DNA of 64,000 nucleotides. Origin: Chania fonticola_B (GTDB taxonomy: Bacteria > Pseudomonadota > Gammaproteobacteria > Enterobacterales > Enterobacteriaceae). This document shows positions 32,769 through 42,039 of the stretch, in pieces. The number at the start of each line of letters is the position of its first letter. Positions within the stretch are counted from its first letter, which is position 1. Position numbers and translations under genes: made by a program. Location: assembly GCF_048537545.1 (NCBI RefSeq), contig NZ_CP183218.1. The stretch is one strand, 5' to 3'. The notes under the pieces were generated by a model, which was not told the DNA's origin, searched no databases, and saw only the letters and a list, made by a program, of their open reading frames with translations.

Positions 32769-34907
32769 TTATTCCGCTTTCAACACTTTCACCGTGTAGC
32801 GGCCATCCGGCTGGCGGTACGCCCCGTGAATATCGGTCTCAAAGCCCGGATAATGCGCGCCGATTTCACACAGCATTTGCAGGAACTCCAGCACCGGGCG
32901 GCTTTCTTCGGTCAGCATTTCCCCCGGCATCACCAACGGCACGCCTGGAGGATAAGGCAGGATCATATTGGCATTGACCTTGCCGACCATATCCTCCAGA
33001 TAGACTTCCTCCACTTCGCCGTGCAGCTCTTTCTGGAAGGCGTGGTAAGGGTTCATCACCATAGTTGGCAGCACTTCAAACGCACGGTACATCAGGTCCG
33101 GCAGGTTGTGATGCTCGACCAGGCGATGGATGTTCTGCGCCAGATCCTGGATGCGCATGTTTTCATAGAACTCAGGCGCTTCCTGATACAGCGATGGCAG
33201 CATGTTTTTCACCCGCAGGTTCAAATCGAACGAGCGTTTGAAATCGGTCATCGCGCGCAGCAGGCTCAACGCTTTGGTTTTATCGATACCAATGCTGAAC
33301 AGGAACAGCAGGTTGTACGGGCCGGTTTTCTCCACGATGATGCCGCGCTCATCCAGGTATTTGGCTACCAGGCTGGCTGGGATACCGAACTGCTGCATCT
33401 CACCTTCTTTGCTCATCCCGGGGGTGAGGATGGTCACCTTGATCGGGTCGAGATACATGTGTTCGTTATCGATGTTTTTGAAGCCGTGCCAGGCGCTGTC
33501 GGAACGCAGCGGCCAGCATTCTGGCTCATCGATATGCTCAGGCTGCCAGACGTCAAAGAACCAGCCTTCGGACTCCACTTTCAGCCGTTTGATTTCCTTG
33601 CGGAACTTGATGGCACGCTCGATGGAACCGTTAATCATGCGCTTACCGGCGTTGCCCTTCATCATCGCAGCGGCGGTTTCGGTGGACGCCACGATGCCGT
33701 AATGAGGCGAGGTAGTGGTGTGCATCATATAGGCTTCGTTAAAGGTCTCTTCGTTGATGTCCCCTTTAACGTGGATCATCGAAGCCTGCGAGAACGCCGC
33801 CAGCAGTTTGTGGGTCGACTGGGTTTCATAGATCACCTTGCCTTCAACCCGGCCCCCGCTCATACCGCATTTGCCTTTGTAGATCGGATGGAAGTTGGTG
33901 TAAGGCACCCAGGCAGAATCAAAGTGGATCGATTTAACGTCCAGAGTTTCTTTGATGAAATCGGTGTTATACAGCAGGCCGTCGTAAGTGGAGTTGGTGA
34001 TCACCGCGTGCGCTGGCCAGCTGGCGTTCGGCGTTTCTTTCACCCGCTTGGCGATGGTGGCACGGCTGAATTCGCTCTGCGGGATGCCGCCGAGAATACC
34101 GTAGGCATTACGGGTTGGCCGGAAGTAGATTGGCGTGATGTCACTCATCATCATCAGATGGGTCAATGATTTGTGGCAGTTACGGTCGATCAGCACGGTG
34201 CTGCCTGCCGGAGCGGCATACATACCGACAATCTTGTTGGCGGTAGAGGTGCCGTTGGTCACCATGTAGCTGCGTTCGGCATTGAACACGCGGGAAATAT
34301 ACTCTTCGGCCTCTTTGTGCGGGCCGGAGTGATCCAACAGCGAACCCAGTTCGGAAACCGAAATGGAGATGTCAGACTTCATGGTATTCGGGCCAAAGAA
34401 GTCATAGAACAGGCTGCCTACCGGGCTTTTCTGGAAGGCGGTGCCGCCCATATGGCCTGGAGTACAGAAGGTATATTTGCCTTCACGCACGTATTTGAAC
34501 AGCGCCTTGGTCAGCGGCGGCAGGATGGCATCGATATACTCGTCGGTGTTCTGTTTGATCTTGGCGGCGATATCTTTGGCCGCGCCCAGCGCGTATTCGA
34601 AGAAGCGCACCTGCATGCGCAGATCGTTGAGGCTGACATCAAGCGTCGAATAGGTGTTGGCGAAGGCGTACAGCGGCATGTATTCATTGAGCTGGCTGAT
34701 CTCTTCACACAGCTCAAGATTGTATTTGTCCCAGTCGAAAATCACGCCGCACAGGCGGGCATTATTTTCGATCAGCTTTAATAAATCTTCACGGTCATTA
34801 GGGTAGACGATGCGGAAGTCCAGGCTTTCCAGCGCCTGATGCAGTTCGCGGATCGGCTCTTCTTTGAAGTAGACACCCATGTGATTCATGATGGCAATAA
34901 CGTTCAT
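32769..34907 (-). CDS. cadA: inducible lysine decarboxylase CadA
   Basis: CadA converts lysine to cadaverine and CO2, consuming a proton, and so protects the cell in acid. The 712 residues follow E. coli CadA closely, from the wing domain start MNVIAIMNHMGVYFKEEP to the PLP lysine in ETQSTHKLLA (about residue 367) and the C-terminal end GRYTVKVLK. The start at 34907 matches the family; an in-frame ATG at 34925 is six codons further out. It lies behind cadB in the usual cadBA order and is about 70% similar by eye to LdcC at 38815. Confidence 0.97.
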   Translation of the reverse strand: MNVIAIMNHMGVYFKEEPIRELHQALESLDFRIVYPNDREDLLKLIENNARLCGVIFDWDKYNLELCEEISQLNEYMPLYAFANTYSTLDVSLNDLRMQVRFFEYALGAAKDIAAKIKQNTDEYIDAILPPLTKALFKYVREGKYTFCTPGHMGGTAFQKSPVGSLFYDFFGPNTMKSDISISVSELGSLLDHSGPHKEAEEYISRVFNAERSYMVTNGTSTANKIVGMYAAPAGSTVLIDRNCHKSLTHLMMMSDITPIYFRPTRNAYGILGGIPQSEFSRATIAKRVKETPNASWPAHAVITNSTYDGLLYNTDFIKETLDVKSIHFDSAWVPYTNFHPIYKGKCGMSGGRVEGKVIYETQSTHKLLAAFSQASMIHVKGDINEETFNEAYMMHTTTSPHYGIVASTETAAAMMKGNAGKRMINGSIERAIKFRKEIKRLKVESEGWFFDVWQPEHIDEPECWPLRSDSAWHGFKNIDNEHMYLDPIKVTILTPGMSKEGEMQQFGIPASLVAKYLDERGIIVEKTGPYNLLFLFSIGIDKTKALSLLRAMTDFKRSFDLNLRVKNMLPSLYQEAPEFYENMRIQDLAQNIHRLVEHHNLPDLMYRAFEVLPTMVMNPYHAFQKELHGEVEEVYLEDMVGKVNANMILPYPPGVPLVMPGEMLTEESRPVLEFLQMLCEIGAHYPGFETDIHGAYRQPDGRYTVKVLKAE

Positions 34908-35003
34908 AATCATTTCTCCAGGCAAAGCGGGCCCCTTCCCGTCGCGGCTGACAGGTCGGAAAGAAAGGGGCTGGGTAAATTCAGTGGGTCAGAGCACGCA
35001 ATC

Positions 35004-36350
35004 TCAGTGCGCTTTGGCCGTGGTGCTGTCGTTGACCGCTGCGGCTGCTTTGGCAACCTGGCGGGTATTCATTTTGCGGGCATAGAACATCAGGATGATC
35101 AGGCTGACGATAAAGGTGCCGGACAGCTCGAAGGAGTTGGCGCCCATCAGGGCGATAAAGCAGAATCCACAGCCCAGTACCGACGCCACCAGGCTCAGCA
35201 GGTTACGCACGTTGACGCCTTCAAAGCGGATCAGGTCAACGCAGGAGTAGAAGTAAGGCAGCATGGTCAGCAGCACCGCGATACCGGTCAGTTCGCCGAA
35301 CAGGTCGGAAGCCTTGCCACCACTGGAGTTCATCACGGTGATCAACACCATCAGCGCGGTCATTTTGCAGCTTGCCAACAGCAGGCCCTTCTTCGGAATG
35401 CCGTTTTTATCCAGTTCGCCATACACTTTCGGGAAGTTGCCGTCGTTGGCCGCACGCACCCCGGCCTGGCCTACCAGCATCATCCAGGAACCCAACGAGG
35501 TCAGGCAGGCAAAGGCGGTGAAGGCGGATACCATCGGAGCGGCCCAGTTACCCATAATGGCGGAAGCGCTGATGGCGAATGGCGCACCGCTGGCGGCCAT
35601 TTGCGCCGCTGGGAACATCCCGCTCATCACCTGAGTGGCGGCAATGTAGATAATCCCAGCAAGGCCGGTACCCAGCATGGTAGCCAGCGGTACGGTACGT
35701 TTGGGGTTTTTCACCATCCCGGTGCTGACGGCGGCGGATTCAACGCCGATAAACGCCCACAGGCAGAGCAGGATACTTTTCACCACTGCATGGCTGTCGG
35801 TGGTACCCGAGGTATTCCAGTTGGCTTGATAGGTGGCAACATCAAACCAGTGCCAACCGGCCACGGCGGTGACCACTACCGGGATCAAGACCAGTACCAA
35901 GCCCAGCGTGGTCAAGCGGCTGACCCAGGTGCCCCCCAGCAGATTGACAAAGGTGAATATCCAGACGATGGCGATACAGGCAATCCCGGCCGGTACCGGA
36001 TTATTCAACGCGGGGTAGAAAGTAGAGAGATAAGAAACGGCGGTAATGCCGATTGCCAGGTTACCGATCCAGTTGGCATGGTAGTAAAGTACGCCAGTCT
36101 GGAAACCGAACGCCGGGGAGATTTCCCCCGCATAGGCAATTGGCCCACCCTGCTGCGGGTTTTTGGTCGCCAGGCGGGCGTAAACATAAGCCAATGACAT
36201 CGCGCCGATGATAGAAATTACCCATCCCCAGATGGCGATAGATCCCAGACTTGCCAGGTTTGCCGGTAATAAGGCAATCCCGCTCCCCATCATATTACCG
36301 GCGACGACGCCGGTGCAGGCAATAAGCCCTATTTTCTTGGATGAAGCCAT
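35004..36350 (-). CDS. cadB: lysine/cadaverine antiporter CadB
   Basis: CadB exchanges external lysine for internal cadaverine across the inner membrane. The 448-residue APC-family protein has about 12 membrane segments and the family start GLIACTGVVAGNMMGSGIALLPANLA. It precedes cadA by 96 bp on the same strand. GGAG lies upstream of the ATG. It is expected to be induced by CadC at low pH with lysine. Confidence 0.96.
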   Translation of the reverse strand: MASSKKIGLIACTGVVAGNMMGSGIALLPANLASLGSIAIWGWVISIIGAMSLAYVYARLATKNPQQGGPIAYAGEISPAFGFQTGVLYYHANWIGNLAIGITAVSYLSTFYPALNNPVPAGIACIAIVWIFTFVNLLGGTWVSRLTTLGLVLVLIPVVVTAVAGWHWFDVATYQANWNTSGTTDSHAVVKSILLCLWAFIGVESAAVSTGMVKNPKRTVPLATMLGTGLAGIIYIAATQVMSGMFPAAQMAASGAPFAISASAIMGNWAAPMVSAFTAFACLTSLGSWMMLVGQAGVRAANDGNFPKVYGELDKNGIPKKGLLLASCKMTALMVLITVMNSSGGKASDLFGELTGIAVLLTMLPYFYSCVDLIRFEGVNVRNLLSLVASVLGCGFCFIALMGANSFELSGTFIVSLIILMFYARKMNTRQVAKAAAAVNDSTTAKAH

Positions 36351-36768
36351 GGTCAGTTTCTCCTGATTATCGATGCTTATAAGTACGGTGCATAAAGAAG
36401 CCAGATTAATGAACCGACTTGATAATCAGGATGCTAACGATAGGCCCAAATAAAGTCCTAAAGATAAGGTGAAATTACGCTCATGATCCTACAAATGAGA
36501 TCTGGAGGTTTTTGACTCACTTATCAAGAAGGCAGGATAAGCTAAAGAAAAGATAAAGTTTGTTTAGAAACAACAGGATATTTACATGGGATAGCGGGAA
36601 TTAAGAGTGAAGCCGATGGGAGTCATGCAGAACGCCGACACGCCGTAAACCCATCCCTGGGGGCTCGCAATCGCGCATCCCTGCGCTCAACGGTCGGCTA
36701 ACCTGCATGACTCCCACCGACCTTAGACTTTAAGTGTCGCTGTTTTAAAAGAACAGTTGGCAATAGAG
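36351..36768. promoter_or_regulatory. cadC-cadB intergenic region
   Basis: 418 bp that should hold the cadBA promoter and CadC sites; the half near cadB is AT-rich (for example TTTATGCACC and TTATCTTT runs), as expected for CadC and H-NS binding. I could not fix -35/-10 elements with confidence. The half near cadC contains a large inverted repeat, listed next. Confidence 0.55.
36617..36716. repeat. large inverted repeat (palindromic intergenic element)
   Basis: TGGGAGTCATGCAG (36617-36630) and its exact complement (36703-36716) bound a 100-bp element. A second stem, GCCGAC / GTCGGC, lies inside, together with GC-rich CCATCCCTGGGGG and GCGCATCCCTGCGC hairpins. It looks like a dispersed intergenic repeat, not a single binding site. 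Confidence 0.6.
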
Positions 36769-38319
36769 TTATTTTTGCGTGTCGTAGTTGTCTAAATAAG
36801 GAACAACGGCGGTGACTGAGGTTTGGAATACGCCATTACGGATCCAATGCAGCGTGTTTTCACCGGGGCGAAGGTTGAAAGCCGTAATATAAGAATCCGC
36901 AGCCTGATGGTTATGGCCCTGCATTTCGTAGACTTTGCCCAGTAATACATAGTTCAACCATGACATCTGTAGATCGATAGCTTTATTAATGGCGCGATAA
37001 GCCTCATCGGTTTTTCCTTGCGACAAGGCATCGACGGTAACTATCTGCTGCAAGATGGGTGAATTTACCAATGCTGGTAACGTCCCCAGCCGGGTAATAT
37101 CCGTTCGTAGCTGTGCGAGTTCGGCCGCATCAAGGGGTTGGTAGGAGTTACGCAACAAATCCACCAGCACTTTTTCGGCAACGGCATACTCAAAGTCCGG
37201 CGAGGCTTTGATTATTGCCTCCAATTGGCTGCTGGCGCGGGTCAGTGAGTCCGCATCTCCCTGTACCAGCAACTGATGTGCCTGATAGAAACGCTGCAGC
37301 GCCGGGCCATTTTGCGGCAGCAGCTGCGCCAAACGCTGCGCCAGTTGCTGCGGCCAAGGCTGTTTCAACGCTGCCGACAGGCTGGCAAGGAAATCCTGCT
37401 GAATTTTTAGCTGATTATCGGTGGTAATAAAGTAGCGCTTATCCAGCATGATCGAGCTGTCGGCATTATCCACCAGCCGCACCGACAGGAAGCATTGCTG
37501 GGCACGGTAATGGCGTTGGTTAACGAACTCGATATACAGCGACTTGCCAGAGCTGCTCGGCCCGGCAAAGTTGTAGTTAGTCTGATCGTGTACCAGAAAC
37601 GTGGAATAGGTATTCAGCGCGTCGGTAACCAGCTCACTCACGCCAACTACGTAAGAGAGCTGTGGCGTCCAGTTGCTGCAGCTGTTGCCACCCTGGATAC
37701 GAATATCGATATCACGCGGGTTGAGCAACACCGGCATAGTGGACACCGGCACGCGCTGAGACAGGGTCGCAATGCCAACAAAGGCGACGCAGGCAGACAG
37801 CGCCGCCAGAAAAGCCAGCCAGACCCAAAAGGGTGAGCGTTGATAAAAACGACCTGCCGCACTAGGTAACAGGGTCTTTGGCTTGGTGGGCGGGCGCGGC
37901 GGTATATAGGCGGGAGCCTCTTCCTCGCTGCCATCTTCCGGCTCATGCATTACCACGGCCACCTGGGGTAGCAACGGCGGCGCGTCCTCCCCCTCTTCAC
38001 ACCACATGACCGGTGCCGTTAGTTTATAACCGCGTTTGGGGACGGTGATGATGTATTCGGGGCTGTCTGGATCGCCGTCTTTCAGATATTTGCGCAGTTC
38101 GGAAATACACTGGGTCACCACATGGTTGGTGACGATATTACGCTTCCAGATGTTATCAATCAGCTCGTCGCGGCTGAGCACCACGTCCGGGTGCTGGGCA
38201 AAGTACTGCAACATATCGATCAGGCGCGGTTCCAGCGTCCGTTGACGCCCATCACGGCTTATGCGGTTGTCGGCCGGGGTGATCAGCCACTCCCCGACGC
38301 GGAAAACAGGCTCTTGCAT
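36769..38319 (-). CDS. cadC: membrane-bound transcriptional activator CadC
   Basis: CadC senses low pH in the periplasm and lysine through LysP, and activates cadBA. The 516 residues show an N-terminal OmpR-like winged helix (about 1-105, with NHVVTQCISELRKYLKD), a Pro-rich linker, one membrane helix (FWVWLAFLAALSACVAFVGI, about 172-192) and a periplasmic sensor domain rich in TPR-like helices. This is the ToxR-type one-component layout. It lies upstream of cadB on the same strand, as in E. coli. Confidence 0.95.
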   Translation of the reverse strand: MQEPVFRVGEWLITPADNRISRDGRQRTLEPRLIDMLQYFAQHPDVVLSRDELIDNIWKRNIVTNHVVTQCISELRKYLKDGDPDSPEYIITVPKRGYKLTAPVMWCEEGEDAPPLLPQVAVVMHEPEDGSEEEAPAYIPPRPPTKPKTLLPSAAGRFYQRSPFWVWLAFLAALSACVAFVGIATLSQRVPVSTMPVLLNPRDIDIRIQGGNSCSNWTPQLSYVVGVSELVTDALNTYSTFLVHDQTNYNFAGPSSSGKSLYIEFVNQRHYRAQQCFLSVRLVDNADSSIMLDKRYFITTDNQLKIQQDFLASLSAALKQPWPQQLAQRLAQLLPQNGPALQRFYQAHQLLVQGDADSLTRASSQLEAIIKASPDFEYAVAEKVLVDLLRNSYQPLDAAELAQLRTDITRLGTLPALVNSPILQQIVTVDALSQGKTDEAYRAINKAIDLQMSWLNYVLLGKVYEMQGHNHQAADSYITAFNLRPGENTLHWIRNGVFQTSVTAVVPYLDNYDTQK

Positions 38320-38408
38320 GGCGGAAATAACTCTGTGGACACTGAGGGCAAGGGCGCGATGATAGCATAACGACCCATAACTTGGGCCGTTCTCAGCAGA
38401 TTAAGCAT

Positions 38409-38798
38409 TCATAGTTCATATAATTCGAGCGGTAATCCGTCAGGATCGCTGAAAAAGGTAAAGCGGGATTGGGTATAGGGATCGACCCGAACCGGCTCGC
38501 AAACGACCCCTGCCGCCTGTAAATGCGCGATCGATGCCTCGATATCCTCTACGCTGAATGCCAGGTGACGCAGGCCACAGGCTTCCGGGCGGCTCGGCCT
38601 GGCTGGAGGGGATGGGAAAGAAAACAGTTCAATGACGTATTGGCCATTCAGCGCCAGATCGGCTTTCCAGGAGTCGCGTTCTTCACGGTAATATTCCGCT
38701 AACAGGGTGAACCCCAGGATATCGCAGTAAAAGCGCTTACTGGCGACGTAATCAGAACCAATCACCGCTATATGGTGAACCTGTCGTAATGCCAACAT
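38409..38798 (-). CDS. yaeR: VOC family protein YaeR
   Basis: This 129-residue protein of the vicinal oxygen chelate superfamily resembles glyoxalase I and YaeR of E. coli. Metal-binding candidates lie in HHIAVIGSDY (His8), GLRHLAFSV and the terminal glutamate of PLELYEL. Substrate unknown. It follows ldcC by 16 bp on the same strand, as in E. coli, but tilS no longer follows it: cadC begins 89 bp downstream. Confidence 0.9.
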   Translation of the reverse strand: MLALRQVHHIAVIGSDYVASKRFYCDILGFTLLAEYYREERDSWKADLALNGQYVIELFSFPSPPARPSRPEACGLRHLAFSVEDIEASIAHLQAAGVVCEPVRVDPYTQSRFTFFSDPDGLPLELYEL

Positions 38799-38814
38799 GG
38801 ATGGACTCCGTAAG

Positions 38815-40953
38815 TTATTTAGTTTTCAGCACCTTCACCAGATAGCGCCCATCCTCGGTCAGTTTAGCGCCGTGGATATCGGTTTCAAAACCTGGATAGT
38901 GTTCACCGATCGAGCACAGCATCAGCAGGAAATCGAGCACCGCTCGGCTCTCTTCGGTGATCATCTCCCCCGGCATCACGACCGGTACGCCCGGCGGATA
39001 AGGCAGGATCATGTTCGCCGCCACCTTGCCGATCAACTGATCGATCTCGCAGGTTTCCACATTGCCGCGTACCTGCTGCTGGAACATCTCATAAGGCGTC
39101 AGCTTCATTTCTGGCAATACGTCAAACGCACGCAACATCAGGCCCGGTAAATCGTGCTGGCGGATCAGTTGGTGGATCCCGGCGGCCAGATCCTGAATGC
39201 GCATATGGCGATAGAAGTCCGGATCTTCCGCATACAGATCCGGCAGCATGTTCTTCACCCGCAGGTTAAGATCGTAAGCTCGTTTGAAATCCGTCAGGCT
39301 GCGCAGCAGGCTCATCGCCTTGGTCTTGTCGATACCAATGCTAAACAGGAACAGCAAGTTGTACGGGCCGGTTTTCTCCACCACGATCCCACGCTCATCC
39401 AGGTATTTCGCTACCAGCGCGGCAGGGATCCCACTTTCCTCCAGCTCACCCAGTTCGTTCATCCCCGGCGTCAAAATGGTGACCTTGATCGGATCCAGAT
39501 ACATATGATCGCTGTCGGTCTGGCCAAAGCCATGCCAGTTATCGTCCGGATTCAGCGGCCAGCACTGTGCTTCGTCAATCTCTTCCGGCTGCCAGATATC
39601 GAAGAACCAGGTATCACTCTCAGCGCGCAGGCGTTGCACTTCACGACGAAAATGCAGGGCTCGCTCCACCGAACGGTTAATCATGCGCCGCCCTGGATTG
39701 CCACGCAGCATCGCCGCAGCGGTTTCCATTGAAGCCACAATGCCATAATGCGGCGAAGTGGTGGTGTGCATCATGTAAGCTTCGTTAAAGGTGTTCTCAT
39801 CATAATCCCCTTTAATGTGGATCATCGAAGCCTGAGAGAACGCCGCCAGCAGCTTGTGGGTCGATTGAGTTTCATAGATCACCTTGCCTGGGATGCGATC
39901 GCCACTCATGCCGCTTTTGCCGTCATAAATCGGGTGGAAATTGGTGTAAGGCACCCAGGCCGAATCGAAGTGGATCGACGCCACGTCCAGCGTTTGCTTG
40001 ATGTAATCGGTGTTATACAGCAGGCCATCATAGGTGGAGTTGGTGATCACCGCATGCACCGGCCAGCTGGCATTGGCTGTGTCTTCCACCCGCTTGGCAA
40101 TGCTGTCGCGGGTAAATTCGCGCTGGGGAATGCCGCCTAAAATACCGTACGCATTTCGCAACGGGCGCAGATAAATCGGCACGATGTCACACATCATCAG
40201 CAGGTGACACAGCGACTTATGGCAGTTACGGTCAATCAGTACCGTACTTCCGGCAGGTGCCGAATACATGCCGACAATCTTGTTGGCGGTAGAGGTGCCG
40301 TTGGTCACCAGATAGCTTTGCTCCGCGTTGAACGTGCGGGCAATGTACTCCTCCGCCTCCAGATGCGGGCCAGTGTGATCCAGCAGCGAGCCGAGCTCCG
40401 TCACCGAGATGGAAATATCCGCCTTCAGGGTGTTGGCACCAAAGAAATCGTAGAACAGGCAGCCCACCGGGCTTTTCTGGAACGCGGTGCCCGCCATATG
40501 GCCCGGCGTACAGAAGGTATATTTCCCCTCCTTCACATAGGTGAACAGCGCCTTGGTCAGCGGAGGAGTGATGGTATCCATATATTCATCGGTATACTGG
40601 CGAATGCGCTGGGCGATATCGTCGGCAGCGTTCAGACCATACTCGAAGAAATAGAGCACCATACGCATTTCGTGCAGGTGCACATCGAAGGTGGAGTGAG
40701 TATTGATAAACGCATACAACGGCAGGTATTCATTCAGCTCGTTGATTTCGCTACACAGCTCCAGGCTGTATTCGTCCCAGTCGAAGATCACCCCACAGAT
40801 ACGCGCATTGTGTTCGATCAGCTTGAGCAGGTCACCGCTGTTCTTCGGGAACACCAGTTGGAAACCCATTGAGGCCAGCGCCACGTGCAGTTCGCGGATA
40901 GGCTCGTCTTTGTAATACACGCCCATCGGACTCATGATCGCAATGATATTCAT
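38815..40953 (-). CDS. ldcC: constitutive lysine decarboxylase LdcC
   Basis: LdcC makes cadaverine from lysine with PLP. The 712 residues carry the same architecture as CadA, with the PLP lysine in ETQSTHKLLAAFSQ and the start MNIIAIMSPMGVYYKDEP typical of LdcC. Its position between accA and yaeR matches E. coli ldcC, which identifies it against CadA at 32769. Having both paralogues within 4 kb is unlike E. coli, where the cad operon is far away. Confidence 0.94.
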   Translation of the reverse strand: MNIIAIMSPMGVYYKDEPIRELHVALASMGFQLVFPKNSGDLLKLIEHNARICGVIFDWDEYSLELCSEINELNEYLPLYAFINTHSTFDVHLHEMRMVLYFFEYGLNAADDIAQRIRQYTDEYMDTITPPLTKALFTYVKEGKYTFCTPGHMAGTAFQKSPVGCLFYDFFGANTLKADISISVTELGSLLDHTGPHLEAEEYIARTFNAEQSYLVTNGTSTANKIVGMYSAPAGSTVLIDRNCHKSLCHLLMMCDIVPIYLRPLRNAYGILGGIPQREFTRDSIAKRVEDTANASWPVHAVITNSTYDGLLYNTDYIKQTLDVASIHFDSAWVPYTNFHPIYDGKSGMSGDRIPGKVIYETQSTHKLLAAFSQASMIHIKGDYDENTFNEAYMMHTTTSPHYGIVASMETAAAMLRGNPGRRMINRSVERALHFRREVQRLRAESDTWFFDIWQPEEIDEAQCWPLNPDDNWHGFGQTDSDHMYLDPIKVTILTPGMNELGELEESGIPAALVAKYLDERGIVVEKTGPYNLLFLFSIGIDKTKAMSLLRSLTDFKRAYDLNLRVKNMLPDLYAEDPDFYRHMRIQDLAAGIHQLIRQHDLPGLMLRAFDVLPEMKLTPYEMFQQQVRGNVETCEIDQLIGKVAANMILPYPPGVPVVMPGEMITEESRAVLDFLLMLCSIGEHYPGFETDIHGAKLTEDGRYLVKVLKTK

Positions 40954-41023
40954 CGCAGCTATCCTTCAGTTAACTACCAATAGCTTATAACAACATAAAA
41001 AGCCGGGGCTGTCTTACGCGCAT

Positions 41024-41048
41024 AAAAAAACCGCCCCGAAAGGCGGTT
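41024..41048 (-). terminator. accA terminator
   Basis: On the reverse strand, ACCGCC-TTTC-GGGGCGGT is followed by seven T residues, 20 bp after the accA stop. Confidence 0.9.
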
Positions 41049-41067
41049 AGTCATCAGGCGAACAAAC

Positions 41068-42027
41068 TCAGCAGTAACCGTAGTTCATCAGCCGTTGATA
41101 GCGACGGTTGAGCAACTCTTCGTTGTTCAGGCCATCCAGATCCGCCAGGTCCGCCAACAGTTGGGCTTTCAGTGAAGCCGCCATTGCCGGTACGTCGCGG
41201 TGAGCGGAGCCCAAAGGCTCTGGGATCACAGAATCGATCAGCTTCAGCTCTTTCAGACGTGGTGCAGTGATGCCCATCGCTTCTGCGGCAATCGGTGCCT
41301 TATCGGCACTTTTCCACAGGATCGAGGCACAGCCCTCCGGCGAGATCACCGAATAAGTGCTGTACTGCAGCATATTCACTTTATCGCCCACGCCGATCGC
41401 CAATGCCCCGCCGGAGCCGCCTTCGCCGATCACAGTGCAGATCACCGGGATATTCAGGCGAGACATTTCACGCAGGTTGCGGGCGATCGCCTCAGACTGG
41501 CCACGCTCTTCCGCACCCACGCCAGGATAAGCACCTGGGGTGTCGATGAAGGTGATCAGCGGCATCTTGAAGCGGGCAGCCATTTCCATCAGGCGCAGCG
41601 CTTTGCGATAGCCTTCCGGTGCTGGCATACCGAAGTTGCGGCGGATTTTCTCTTTGGTTTCACGCCCTTTCTGATGACCAATGATCATCACCGGGCGGCC
41701 ATCGAGGCGCGCAATACCACCGACAATGGCTTTGTCATCGGCATAGGCGCGATCGCCTGCCAGCTCTTCAAAGTCGGTAAAGATGTGTTTGATATAATCC
41801 AGGGTATAAGGACGGCGCGGGTGGCGTGCCAATTGGGCAATCTGCCAGGCCCCAAGATCGGAAAAAATCTTGCGCGTCAGCTCAACGCTCTTCTCACGCA
41901 GGCGCTGAACCTCTTCGTCCAGATTAATATCTAATTTTTCGTCTTGACGGCTGACTGCGGTCAGCGAGTCAATTTTCGCTTCCAGCTCTGCAATCGGCTG
42001 TTCAAAATCAAGAAAATTCAGACTCAT
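41068..42027 (-). CDS. accA: acetyl-CoA carboxylase carboxyltransferase subunit alpha
   Basis: AccA with AccD moves the carboxyl group from biotin to acetyl-CoA, the first step of fatty acid synthesis. The 319 residues equal the E. coli length and include GHQKGRETKEKIRRNFG and the oxyanion region GEGGSGGALAIG. It lies 12 bp downstream of dnaE on the same strand and ends in a strong terminator. Confidence 0.98.
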   Translation of the reverse strand: MSLNFLDFEQPIAELEAKIDSLTAVSRQDEKLDINLDEEVQRLREKSVELTRKIFSDLGAWQIAQLARHPRRPYTLDYIKHIFTDFEELAGDRAYADDKAIVGGIARLDGRPVMIIGHQKGRETKEKIRRNFGMPAPEGYRKALRLMEMAARFKMPLITFIDTPGAYPGVGAEERGQSEAIARNLREMSRLNIPVICTVIGEGGSGGALAIGVGDKVNMLQYSTYSVISPEGCASILWKSADKAPIAAEAMGITAPRLKELKLIDSVIPEPLGSAHRDVPAMAASLKAQLLADLADLDGLNNEELLNRRYQRLMNYGYC

Positions 42028-42039
42028 AGCATTCCTATT

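Noticed and set aside
32694..34169. Long open frame (491 codons) antisense to cadA
   Set aside because: It lies fully opposite cadA, has no ribosome binding site or family similarity, and its residue content (high His, Arg, Gln, Val) is typical of a mirror of a GC-rich gene.
34839..36197. Open frame of 452 codons antisense to cadB
   Set aside because: Mirror of a membrane protein gene; rich in Gly, His and Gln, with no recognisable domain.
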